This document shows positions 1-6,529 of a stretch of DNA of 16,505 bases, in pieces (position 1 is the stretch's first letter; each line of letters opens with the position of its first letter). This stretch comes from Sulfurospirillum sp. UBA1314 (GTDB taxonomy: Bacteria; Campylobacterota; Campylobacteria; Campylobacterales; Sulfurospirillaceae). Both the position numbers and the translations under genes were made by a program. The DNA lies in assembly GCA_002307095.1 (NCBI GenBank), contig DBTO01000227.1:4827-21331 (forward strand). Reading direction: 5' to 3'. The notes below the pieces were generated by a model, which made no database searches, was not told the DNA's origin, and saw only the letters and a list, made by a program, of their open reading frames with translations.

Positions 1-50
1 ATGAAATGCTCAAAATGCACTTCAGACATCTGGATGCTAAAATCGCTTAG
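1..50 (+). CDS. Possible 3' end of a convergent gene (partial)
   Basis: In the third plus-strand frame an open stretch runs from the window edge to a TAG at 48-50, encoding EMLKMHFRHLDAKIA. This helical, charged tail is protein-like and loosely resembles the C-terminus of FCD-domain GntR regulators, but fifteen residues cannot identify a family. If real, its stop codon overlaps the rpoN stop tail-to-tail through the shared bases TTAG. Alternatives are a minus-strand gene starting with ATG at 29-27, which lacks a ribosome binding site, or no gene at all. Confidence 0.27.
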   Translation, partial: EMLKMHFRHLDAKIA

Positions 51-60
51 AATTTAAGCG
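44..60 (-). terminator. Weak hairpin at the rpoN stop codon
   Basis: CGCTTA (44-49) and TAAGCG (55-60) form a perfect 6-bp inverted repeat with a 5-base loop. On the minus strand the hairpin contains the rpoN stop codon in its second arm and is followed by ATTTTAG, a short U-run. The short, half-AT stem makes it at best a weak intrinsic terminator. Because the stem is symmetric it could also act on a convergent plus-strand transcript, although no U-run follows on that side. Confidence 0.33.
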
Positions 61-1318
61 TGTAGAGTTTTTTACGCTCGGATGAGCTGGCGATATTGAA
101 CTGCTGGCGGTATTTTGTAATCGTTCGTCGCACCATTTTGATATTGAATTTTCCCTCAATCAGCTCCAAAAGTTTAATATCACTCAGTGGCTTTAATTTG
201 CTCTCATTTTTGACTAACTCAATCATATACTCCTTAATCGCACTGTTAGAGATGTCCTCCTCAACCGCTGTGGCAAAAAACTGTTTCAAAGGGATGACAC
301 CGCGGGAACATGAGAGGTATTTACCGGCAATGGCACGCGAAATCGTTGAAGGATTGCGCCCCAAATCATCGGCGAGGTCTTTGAGTTTCATAGGTTTAAT
401 CGCTTTTCCAAAGAAAAAGTCATACTGATACTCCACGATCATTAACCCAATTTTGTACAGCGTTGCTTTGCGCATTTCAAGGGCGTCAATAAGATCTTTG
501 GCATCTTTAATTTTTTGAGAGACAAAACTATGATTTTCATCCAAGCCTTCGGTATCCAAAATTACTTCGGGATAATAAGCATCATTGAGCCGCACTTCAA
601 TTGCCCCTGCTAAATCATAAATAAAAATATCAGGAATCACCTCTTTTTCATCTTCTAAAAAGTCAATTGCAGGAGGATTGCGAAACCGCTTGATAATGTT
701 TAGCGCATCGTGAAAAAGGGGCTCTTTACCAAAAGATTCGATATTTTCAAAGTTGATGATGAGCTTTTCGGTCATCGCGTAGAGTTCATTTTCCAAAGAG
801 AGATCTTGAAGCTGAAATAAAAAGGTCTCTTTCACATCAAGTGCGCCAATGCCTAAGGGTTCAAGATACGCAAAACGCTGCCGTATCTTTTCCACTTCTT
901 CGACTTTCACATCCAATTTTTTGGCAATTCCCATCAAAGATTCCGCTTCAAAATAGCCCTCAGAATTGATATTCTCGATAATTTCATACGCAATACGTTG
1001 AGATTTTTCCGTAGGAAAAAGGGGAGGATTCACCTGTTCATTGAGGACTTGAAAGAGTGATTTTTTATCTAATGTGAGCGCTTCAATGGTATCAGAAACC
1101 GATGCTTTAGCCACTTCTGTAAAAAAACTTTTCTTTTCAAAACGTTTGTCAGGTGTTTCAGAACCGGATTTGACACTGATAAAAGGATTTTCTTGCACGA
1201 ACGGTTCAAGTGTTTCCACTAAACTATCGAGATTGGCTTGAAGTATGGGAAGCCAACCCCGAAGTGTTGAGGAGAACTTTTGTTTGGTTGTTTGTGTACC
1301 CGAAACCCTAAGTTTCAA
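47..1318 (-). CDS. rpoN: RNA polymerase sigma-54 factor RpoN
   Basis: This is the alternative sigma factor that directs RNA polymerase to -24/-12 promoters and needs an AAA+ activator; in Campylobacterota it mainly drives middle and late flagellar genes. The 423-residue product has an N-terminal region I (about 1-50), a core-binding region, a helix-turn-helix around residues 324-335 (STISRAIAGKYL) and the RpoN box VRRTITKYRQ at 396-405, close to the canonical ARRTVAKYRE. Region I is glutamine-poor compared with the enterobacterial form. I place the start at TTG 1318-1316, 7 bases after AAGGAG (1331-1326). The in-frame TTG at 1324 lies only one base from that site. The gene is last in the operon, 18 bases after lptB, an adjacency common in Proteobacteria, but no hpf or ptsN follows. 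Confidence 0.95.
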   Translation of the reverse strand: MKLRVSGTQTTKQKFSSTLRGWLPILQANLDSLVETLEPFVQENPFISVKSGSETPDKRFEKKSFFTEVAKASVSDTIEALTLDKKSLFQVLNEQVNPPLFPTEKSQRIAYEIIENINSEGYFEAESLMGIAKKLDVKVEEVEKIRQRFAYLEPLGIGALDVKETFLFQLQDLSLENELYAMTEKLIINFENIESFGKEPLFHDALNIIKRFRNPPAIDFLEDEKEVIPDIFIYDLAGAIEVRLNDAYYPEVILDTEGLDENHSFVSQKIKDAKDLIDALEMRKATLYKIGLMIVEYQYDFFFGKAIKPMKLKDLADDLGRNPSTISRAIAGKYLSCSRGVIPLKQFFATAVEEDISNSAIKEYMIELVKNESKLKPLSDIKLLELIEGKFNIKMVRRTITKYRQQFNIASSSERKKLYTLKF

Positions 1319-1336
1319 AAGCAATCTCCTTGTGGG

Positions 1337-2059
1337 CTAAAACCTGAAATCTTCGCCAAGATAGTAGGTTTTAACCAGTTTGTTTTGAGCCACTTCATCG
1401 CTACTTCCACTGGCTAATAGTGCGCCATCTTTGAGCACATACGCCCTATCGCAAATGGCAAGTGTTTCGCGCACATTATGGTCGGTAATCAAAACGCCAA
1501 TATCGAGCTTTGCAAGCTCCTGTACAATGCCTTGAATATCGGAGACTGCGATAGGATCGACTCCTGCGAAAGGTTCATCCAGCAATAGAAATTTGGGTTG
1601 CAAGACAAGGGAGCGCGCAATTTCACAACGACGTCTCTCACCACCACTCAGACTCACGCCATTGCGTTTGCGAATCGGCTCGATGTTGAGCAGATTTAAC
1701 AGCTCTTCCACACGTTTCATCGCATCTTCTTTATTTGGGTAGACAATTTCGGCTGCGAGCATAATGTTCTCTTCAACGCTGAGATCTTTGAAGATACTTG
1801 ACTCTTGAGGAAGGTAGCCAATGCCCAGTTTTGCTCTTACATGTAAAGGTATTTTGGTCACATCATGGTTGTCAAAATAGACCGTTCCAGACGTAGGTGG
1901 GATAAGTCCACAAATCATATAAAACATCGTTGTTTTACCCGCACCATTGGGGCCTAAAAGTCCTACGACTTCGCCACTTCGGACATCCAGTGAGACCCCT
2001 TTAATAATCTCTGATTTTTTAATCACTTTTTGTAACTCTTGAACGTTAAGCGTATGCAT
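1337..2059 (-). CDS. lptB: LPS export ABC transporter ATP-binding protein LptB
   Basis: This cytoplasmic ATPase powers extraction of lipopolysaccharide from the inner membrane through LptFG and onto the Lpt bridge. The 240-residue product is full length. It shows Walker A GPNGAGKT (36-43), the Q-loop in LPQES (Q85), ABC signature LSGGE (137-141), Walker B FLLLDE (157-162), an H-loop histidine in ITDHNV (about 194), and the LptB-type C-terminus YYLGEDFRF. These features separate it from branched-chain amino acid LivG/LivF ATPases, the closest confusable family. The ATG at 2059 overlaps the end of tsaE by 14 bases and has only a weak AAGG ahead of it, so translation is probably coupled. LptC and LptA genes, often next to lptB, are not in the window. 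Confidence 0.94.
   Translation of the reverse strand: MHTLNVQELQKVIKKSEIIKGVSLDVRSGEVVGLLGPNGAGKTTMFYMICGLIPPTSGTVYFDNHDVTKIPLHVRAKLGIGYLPQESSIFKDLSVEENIMLAAEIVYPNKEDAMKRVEELLNLLNIEPIRKRNGVSLSGGERRRCEIARSLVLQPKFLLLDEPFAGVDPIAVSDIQGIVQELAKLDIGVLITDHNVRETLAICDRAYVLKDGALLASGSSDEVAQNKLVKTYYLGEDFRF
1837..1846. repeat. TTACATGTAA palindrome, copy 1 (in lptB)
   Basis: Exact copy of the 10-bp palindrome. In lptB it encodes Leu-His-Val of PLHVR (residues 72-74). Confidence 0.9.
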
Positions 2060-2477
2060 TGATATTAACCTTATAGTTGCGTTTTAAATCCATTGTTTCG
2101 ATGTCAATTGTACTATACTCCACACCAAAATGGTGCAGTAGTTTTTCAAACTCAGCATCACCCCACTCGATGAGATGGTAACCTTGCGTGTCCAATTTTT
2201 CGATCAAACCACTTTGTAAAAAACCAGTGCTTCCGCATTGGTAAATATCATAATGAAACAATTTTCCCTCATACTCATGCAAAATGGAAAATGTTGGCGA
2301 CGAGACCGCTTCTTCGATACCTAAAGCTTTAGCAAATGCTTTGACAAAGGCGGTTTTTCCACTGGCAAGATTGCCTCGCAAAAGAAGCACACCCACATTT
2401 CCAAGCTGATGGTGTATCTCTTTGGCAAAAGCATTTAAGTGTGCTAAATCGCACACTTTTTCATAGCGTTGACTCAT
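2046..2477 (-). CDS. tsaE: tRNA t6A biosynthesis ATPase TsaE
   Basis: TsaE is the P-loop ATPase that works with TsaB, TsaC and TsaD to make N6-threonylcarbamoyladenosine at position 37 of ANN-decoding tRNAs. The 143-residue protein has Walker A GNLASGKT (35-42; the usual family form is GxLGAGKT), the switch-like SPTF (60-63), HYDIYQ (75-80) and IEWGD (103-107), all in the family's order and spacing. The ATG at 2477 overlaps the trpD stop as ATGA, and no Shine-Dalgarno is visible ahead of it, so translational coupling with trpD is likely. I recall an orthologue (Cj0668) at the same place in C. jejuni. Confidence 0.93.
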   Translation of the reverse strand: MSQRYEKVCDLAHLNAFAKEIHHQLGNVGVLLLRGNLASGKTAFVKAFAKALGIEEAVSSPTFSILHEYEGKLFHYDIYQCGSTGFLQSGLIEKLDTQGYHLIEWGDAEFEKLLHHFGVEYSTIDIETMDLKRNYKVNINAYA

Positions 2478-3457
2478 ATCAAATAGGAGAGCTTAATAAT
2501 TTCGCCCAGTTTATCCCACGCTTTTTTACTCTCAATGGCTTCTTTCATAAGCGCTATGCCTTCTTGCATATCTCTGGCTTTTCCATCGATCAGCAAAGCG
2601 CACGCACCATTCAAAAGAACGACATCGCGTTTAGCGCCTTTTTCATCGCCACGTAAAATGGAGCGGGTAATCTCTGCATTTTGAAGACTATCGCCACCTT
2701 TAATCGCCTCAAGTGGTGCGAGTGTAAAGCCGTATATTTCGGGGTTGATTTCGCCTTCGGTGATAACCTTGTTTTCGATCATCGTGTAACGCGTTGGCGC
2801 TGTGATGCTCACTTCATCGAGTCCATCAAGGGAGCTTACCACCATACTTTTTGTGGTTCCAAGCTCTCGTAATGCTTTACTAAAACGATCAATGTAATCC
2901 ACATGAAACACACCGATCATCTGTTTTTGCGCCCCTGCAGGATTGGCTAAAGGTCCCAACATATTGAAAATCGTACGATGAGAGAGGCTTTTTCGAATCG
3001 GCATAATGTGTTTCATGCAGGGATGATGATTCATCGCAAACATAAAGACAAATCCACACTCTTCAAGCATTTTGATCTGTTTTTCAGGTGTTAAGCTCAG
3101 GTTGAGCCCTAAAGCTTTCAGCACATCAGCACTACCAGAGAGTGAAGTCGCGGAACCGCTGCCATGTTTGGCGACTTTACATCCCAGTGCTGCTAAAACG
3201 ATGGAAGTTGTTGTAGAGATGTTAAACGTACCACTTTTATCGCCACCGGTTCCTACAATGTCGATGAGTTCCGCTTGTAAATGCGCTGGAATATCCAATT
3301 TAACGCTGTGTTCACGCATCACCTTGGCTGCGGCTGCGATCTCCTCAAAACTCTCACCTCGCTCGTAGAGTTCGACTAAAAATTGCGCTGCTGCTTCGGA
3401 ACTTAGCTCATTTTCAAAGAGCGCATTAAACTGTGCATAGGCCTCTTGGTAATTCAT
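2474..3457 (-). CDS. trpD: Anthranilate phosphoribosyltransferase TrpD
   Basis: TrpD transfers the phosphoribosyl group of PRPP to anthranilate, the second committed step of tryptophan synthesis, in the cytoplasm. The 327-residue product is of normal length for stand-alone TrpD and is not fused to TrpG. The PRPP-binding loop VGTGGD is at 68-73, NISTTTS at 79-85, KHGS at 97-100, RTIFNMLGPLANP at 161-173 and the magnesium-linked DGLDE at 211-215. Its start shares one base with the stop of the S4-domain gene (TAATG) and its stop overlaps tsaE as ATGA. No other trp gene is nearby, so this step is uncoupled from a trp operon. Thymidine phosphorylase is a related fold, but these motifs are TrpD-type. 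Confidence 0.95.
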   Translation of the reverse strand: MNYQEAYAQFNALFENELSSEAAAQFLVELYERGESFEEIAAAAKVMREHSVKLDIPAHLQAELIDIVGTGGDKSGTFNISTTTSIVLAALGCKVAKHGSGSATSLSGSADVLKALGLNLSLTPEKQIKMLEECGFVFMFAMNHHPCMKHIMPIRKSLSHRTIFNMLGPLANPAGAQKQMIGVFHVDYIDRFSKALRELGTTKSMVVSSLDGLDEVSITAPTRYTMIENKVITEGEINPEIYGFTLAPLEAIKGGDSLQNAEITRSILRGDEKGAKRDVVLLNGACALLIDGKARDMQEGIALMKEAIESKKAWDKLGEIIKLSYLI

Positions 3458-3702
3458 TACGCTTCCCTTACGTATTCGTTTTGTTTCGTTTTTGGAATGG
3501 TTTTGGCTTCAGGAATTTGCAAAACCTCGTATTTCACTGCTTTTTCAAGATAATTAATCGTAATCATATCGCCCACTTTGACATCTTTAGCAGGCTTTGC
3601 AACGGCGCCATTGATGCAGACAACGCCATTTTTGCACATATCTTCCGAGATCGCGCGACGCTTGGTGATATTCACACTGTTTAAAAATTTATCGATTCTC
3701 AT
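3457..3702 (-). CDS. Small S4-domain RNA-binding protein
   Basis: An 81-residue protein made almost entirely of one S4 domain (residues 2-47), with the usual pattern RIDKFL, a basic KRRA helix, GVVCINGAVAKP and VKVGDMI, followed by a short beta strand and a lysine-rich tail. S4 domains bind structured RNA; the closest small relatives are the Hsp15/RqcH-partner type (HslR, RqcP), which act on 50S ribosomes carrying stalled peptidyl-tRNA. Assigning that exact role is inference. AAGGA lies about 8 bases before the ATG, a good ribosome binding site, making this the first gene of the minus-strand operon. An equivalent gene (Cj0667) is recalled in C. jejuni. Confidence 0.88.
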   Translation of the reverse strand: MRIDKFLNSVNITKRRAISEDMCKNGVVCINGAVAKPAKDVKVGDMITINYLEKAVKYEVLQIPEAKTIPKTKQNEYVREA

Positions 3703-3727
3703 ACCCCATCCTTAGGATTTAACGCCC

Positions 3728-3733
3728 ATTCTA
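3728..3733 (-). promoter_or_regulatory. Candidate -10 box of the S4-trpD-tsaE-lptB-rpoN operon
   Basis: Read on the minus strand, the sequence ahead of the S4-domain gene contains TAGAAT about 26 bases before the ATG, preceded by an alternating A/T-rich stretch (3734-3760). There is no good -35 hexamer. This fits the sigma-70 promoter style described for Campylobacter, with a strong -10 and periodic T-rich upstream DNA. It would give a leader of roughly 20 bases. Confidence 0.42.
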
Positions 3734-3765
3734 TCAAAAGAATATTTAAACTTGCTTTTTTGACT

Positions 3766-3775
3766 TTACATGTAA
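3766..3775. repeat. TTACATGTAA palindrome, copy 2 (intergenic)
   Basis: Exact copy, extended to a 12-bp palindrome TTTACATGTAAA. It is the only copy outside a gene, midway between the divergent S4-domain gene and argG. Confidence 0.9.
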
Positions 3776-3858
3776 AACCCTCCCTAAAGCATAAGCAAAG
3801 TTTTTACAAAGTTGCGCTACCATCACGCAATTCTATAAATTCTGTGAGGATTCGTATT

Positions 3859-5088
3859 ATGAAAAAAAATGTCAAAAAAGTCGTTTTAGCCTATTCAGGT
3901 GGGCTTGATACCAGTATTATTTTAAAATGGCTCCAAGATGAGTATAAATGTGAAGTTGTAACCTTTACAGCGGACATTGGGCAAGGTGAGGAATTAGAGC
4001 CAGCGCGTAAAAAAGCGATCTCTTTGGGCATTAAGCCAGAAAATATTTTTATTGAAGATTTAAAAGAAGAATTTGTGAAAGATTATGTATTTCCTATGTT
4101 TAGAGCCAATGCGATTTACGAAGGTGAATATCTTCTTGGAACTTCCATTGCTAGACCACTTATTGCAAAACGTCAAGCTGAGATTGCTGCAATGGTAGGA
4201 GCCGATGGCGTTAGTCATGGTGCAACGGGTAAAGGAAATGACCAAGTTCGTTTTGAGATGGGTTATCTTAGCATGAATTCAGACCTTGTGATCATCGCTC
4301 CTTGGCGTGAGTGGGATTTGAACTCTCGTGAAAAACTCCTTGCGTACGCAGAGAAAAATGGCATTGTGATTGAGAAAAAACCGGGTAAATCACCCTACTC
4401 CATGGATGCAAACTTGCTTCACATCTCTTATGAAGGACTTGTGCTTGAAAATCCAGCAGCAGAGCCAGAAGAAGATATGTGGCGATGGACTGTTAGCCCT
4501 GAAAATGCACCGGATCAATCCGAAGTGATTGAAATTACCTATGAAAAAGGTGATCCAGTCGCATTGAACGGTGTAAAACTTAGTCCTGCAACCATGCTGG
4601 CAAAATTGAATGAAATTGGTTGTAAACACGGTATTGGTCGTATTGACATCGTTGAGAACCGTTTTGTGGGTATGAAAAGTAGAGGTTGTTACGAAACACC
4701 AGGTGGTACGATTATGCTTCGTGCACACCGTGCGATTGAGAGCATTACTTTGGACCGTGAAGCCGCACATTTTAAAGATGAGATCATGCCAACGTATGCC
4801 AAAACTATCTACAACGGATTTTGGTTTTCACCAGAGCGTGAGATGATGCAAGCTGCGATTGATAAATCGCAAGAGACCGTTAATGGCACCGTTAAACTCA
4901 AACTCTATAAAGGCAATGTTTCCGTCATCGGAAGAGATTCTAAAACCAATAATCTTTTCAGCGAAGCATTTTGTACGTTTGAAGAGGACGAAGTGTATAA
5001 CCAAAAAGATGCGGCAGGCTTTATCAAGCTGAACGCCCTTCGCTTTATCATTAGCGGTAAAAACAGAAGAAATCAAGGCAAAGCGTAA
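3859..5088 (+). CDS. argG: Argininosuccinate synthase ArgG
   Basis: ArgG joins citrulline and aspartate using ATP (releasing AMP and pyrophosphate) to give argininosuccinate, the penultimate step of arginine synthesis. The 409-residue product is full length, with the PP-loop SGGLDTS at 13-19, YLLGTSIARP at 91-100 and the citrulline/aspartate-binding GATGKGNDQVRFE at 121-133. The reading frame stays open upstream to a TTG at 3760, but I choose ATG 3859: it has GAGGA 8 bases ahead (3846-3850), and the resulting MKKNVKKVVLAYSGG is the normal family N-terminus. It is the first gene of the plus-strand operon, 5 bases ahead of the rhodanese gene. An A8 run lies in codons 2-4. Confidence 0.96.
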   Translation: MKKNVKKVVLAYSGGLDTSIILKWLQDEYKCEVVTFTADIGQGEELEPARKKAISLGIKPENIFIEDLKEEFVKDYVFPMFRANAIYEGEYLLGTSIARPLIAKRQAEIAAMVGADGVSHGATGKGNDQVRFEMGYLSMNSDLVIIAPWREWDLNSREKLLAYAEKNGIVIEKKPGKSPYSMDANLLHISYEGLVLENPAAEPEEDMWRWTVSPENAPDQSEVIEITYEKGDPVALNGVKLSPATMLAKLNEIGCKHGIGRIDIVENRFVGMKSRGCYETPGGTIMLRAHRAIESITLDREAAHFKDEIMPTYAKTIYNGFWFSPEREMMQAAIDKSQETVNGTVKLKLYKGNVSVIGRDSKTNNLFSEAFCTFEEDEVYNQKDAAGFIKLNALRFIISGKNRRNQGKA

Positions 5089-5093
5089 CCCCA

Positions 5094-5513
5094 GTGGATG
5101 AGCCAATTGAGGATGAATGGAGTGAAGAAGCCATGATGAATTTGGTCAAAACCGTAACCAGAAGCTGCGAAGTCAATGGCGAAGCGTTACATGTAATGCT
5201 AAACCTCAGAGCTCAAAAGAAGCTTGATTTTGTGCTGATTGATATTAGAGAGATGTATGAATACACACATGAGAGCATCAAAGGCACAGACATTCTTATG
5301 CCAACTTCAACCATTCATCAGCAGATGGATGAGCTTAAAAAACTTGCAAATAAGCTTTTGATTTTTTATTGCCATATTGGTGGACGTACCACACAAATGA
5401 TCTTTATTTTACGTAGAATGGGCTTTTCAAACATCGCCCAACTCAGTGGCGGCATTGATGCTTTTCATGGCGAAAAACTGAAAAATGCCCCACTTCCAAA
5501 AACAATGAAGTAA
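5094..5513 (+). CDS. Rhodanese-like domain protein
   Basis: A single rhodanese domain of 139 residues. It has an active-site loop CHIGGRT (93-99) whose Cys93 could carry a persulfide, the conserved D-x-R-E of LIDIREMYEY (50-53), and a SGGIDAF segment (118-124) in the usual place near the C-terminus. Single-domain rhodaneses shuttle sulfane sulfur for thiolation or detoxification; the loop alone cannot fix the substrate. There is no signal peptide, so it is cytoplasmic. The GTG at 5094 lacks a clear ribosome binding site. An alternative start is ATG 5133 (126 residues), which has GGAG 10 bases ahead and would remove an acidic leader. It lies 5 bases after argG and 18 before rplI. I do not recall it in the matching C. 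jejuni operon. Confidence 0.85.
   Translation: MDEPIEDEWSEEAMMNLVKTVTRSCEVNGEALHVMLNLRAQKKLDFVLIDIREMYEYTHESIKGTDILMPTSTIHQQMDELKKLANKLLIFYCHIGGRTTQMIFILRRMGFSNIAQLSGGIDAFHGEKLKNAPLPKTMK
5187..5196. repeat. TTACATGTAA palindrome, copy 3 (in rhodanese gene)
   Basis: Exact copy; it encodes Leu-His-Val in ALHVM (residues 32-34 of the rhodanese-domain protein). The two bases beyond the immediate flanks on each side are also complementary (GC...GC). Confidence 0.9.
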
Positions 5514-5531
5514 GAAATAAAGGATACAACA

Positions 5532-5978
5532 ATGAAAGTGTTATTGATTAAAGATGTAAAAGATTTAGGTAAAAAAGGCGAAATCAAAGAGGTTAAAGAC
5601 GGTTACGGTCAAAATTTCTTGATTGGTAAAGGCTTTGCGCTTCTTGCAACCAATGAAGTTATGCGAAAATACGAATCAGATCAACGCAAAAAAGCAGCTG
5701 CTGAGGCGGAAGAGATCGCTAATCTTAAAGCTATAGAGACAAAACTCGGTGAATTAAAGCTTACGGTTAAACGTAAACTTGGTGCCAATGGTAGTCTTTT
5801 TGGTGCTGTTACGAAAGATGAAATTGCGCATGAACTTAAAGAGCAATACAAAATCGAAATCGATAAAAAAATGGTTGAGCTTGAACATGCGATCAAAACG
5901 ACAGGTAATTTTGATATAAGCATTAAACTAGGTCATGGCATTCATGCCACATTGGCACTTATTATTCTTGGAGAATAA
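5532..5978 (+). CDS. rplI: 50S ribosomal protein L9
   Basis: L9 binds 23S rRNA near the L1 stalk with its N-terminal domain and extends a long helix to a second RNA-binding domain, and is linked to frame maintenance. The 148-residue length is normal. Residues 1-40 match the L9 signature (LGKKGEIKEVKDGYGQNFL), with glycine where many L9 proteins have proline (NFLIGKG). A charged connecting helix (about 45-75) leads to the C-terminal domain, which carries LGANGSLFGAVT. AAAGGA stands 7 bases before the ATG. The usual rpsF-ssb-rpsR partners are absent; here it lies with hslV, an arrangement I recall from C. jejuni. Confidence 0.97.
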   Translation: MKVLLIKDVKDLGKKGEIKEVKDGYGQNFLIGKGFALLATNEVMRKYESDQRKKAAAEAEEIANLKAIETKLGELKLTVKRKLGANGSLFGAVTKDEIAHELKEQYKIEIDKKMVELEHAIKTTGNFDISIKLGHGIHATLALIILGE

Positions 5979-5983
5979 ATTTT

Positions 5984-6529
5984 ATGTTTGAAGCAACCAC
6001 CATCCTTGCGTGTCGCGGAGATAAAAAAGCAGTTATTGGCGGTGACGGACAAGTCACCTTTGGCAATACAGTGCTTAAAAGTAATGCCACGAAAATTCGC
6101 AAACTCTACAATGGCAAAATCTTAGCAGGCTTTGCAGGAAGTACCGCCGATGCGTTTAACCTCTTTGATATGTTTGAGAACATCTTGGATCAGAAAAAAG
6201 GCGATTTGTACAAATCGGTCATCGAATTTTCCAAAGAGTGGCGCAAAGATAAGATGCTCAGACGTCTTGAAGCGATGATGATTGTTTTAACCTGCGAACA
6301 CATTTACATTCTCAGTGGAACGGGGGATGTGGTTGAACCAGAAGACGGTAAAATTGCGGCGATTGGAAGTGGTGGCAACTACGCCATTTCAGCGGCGCGC
6401 GCGCTGGATCGTCACGCCCATTTGGATGAAGAGACACTGGTCAAAGAGAGTCTAAAAATCGCTAGCGAGCTCTGTATTTACACCAACGATAACATCAAAA
6501 CATTTGTTTTAGAGAGTACCGAAGCATGA
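5984..6529 (+). CDS. hslV: ATP-dependent protease proteolytic subunit HslV
   Basis: HslV (ClpQ) forms the double-hexamer peptidase of the HslUV protease and cleaves unfolded proteins with an N-terminal threonine. The 181-residue sequence begins MFEATTILACRG; alignment with the E. coli TTIVSVRR start puts the catalytic threonine at residue 5. The MFEA leader must therefore be removed, whereas E. coli loses only methionine. GDGQVTFGN (20-28), Lys32 and GFAGSTADA (49-57) are family hallmarks. The start is 5 bases after rplI, and the stop overlaps the hslU start as ATGA, tying translation of the two subunits together. Confidence 0.96.
   Translation: MFEATTILACRGDKKAVIGGDGQVTFGNTVLKSNATKIRKLYNGKILAGFAGSTADAFNLFDMFENILDQKKGDLYKSVIEFSKEWRKDKMLRRLEAMMIVLTCEHIYILSGTGDVVEPEDGKIAAIGSGGNYAISAARALDRHAHLDEETLVKESLKIASELCIYTNDNIKTFVLESTEA

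Larger units (their letters stand above)
3703..3858. promoter_or_regulatory. Divergent intergenic region between the S4-domain operon and argG
   Basis: This 156-base region separates two divergent operons and must hold both promoters. On the plus side TATAAA at 3834-3839 is a possible argG -10, but it would place the start site almost on the GAGGA ribosome binding site (3846-3850). TACAAA at 3805-3810 is another weak candidate. TTGACT (3760-3765) resembles a -35 but no good -10 follows at 16-18 bases. The centre holds a copy of the palindrome TTACATGTAA. I see no clear arginine-repressor box. Confidence 0.4.

Noticed and set aside
1..29. Minus-strand start ATG at 29-27 giving MSEVHFEHF into the left edge
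   Set aside because: No ribosome binding site precedes it, only nine codons are visible, and the convergent plus-strand tail is equally likely.
2441..3684. Several plus-strand open frames of 60-100 codons opposite trpD and the S4-domain gene
   Set aside because: They are antisense to genes with intact catalytic motifs, lack ribosome binding sites and show no protein-family features.
3760..3858. 33-codon N-terminal extension of ArgG beginning at TTG 3760
   Set aside because: The extension does not resemble ArgG, has no ribosome binding site, and the well-spaced ATG at 3859 gives the standard N-terminus. It does contain the palindrome in the LHV frame, probably by coincidence.
3862..3869. A8 run in codons 2-4 of argG as a phase-variation tract
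   Set aside because: Campylobacterota phase variation mostly uses long G or C tracts; an 8-base A run encoding the family-normal MKKN start of a core biosynthetic gene is ordinary.
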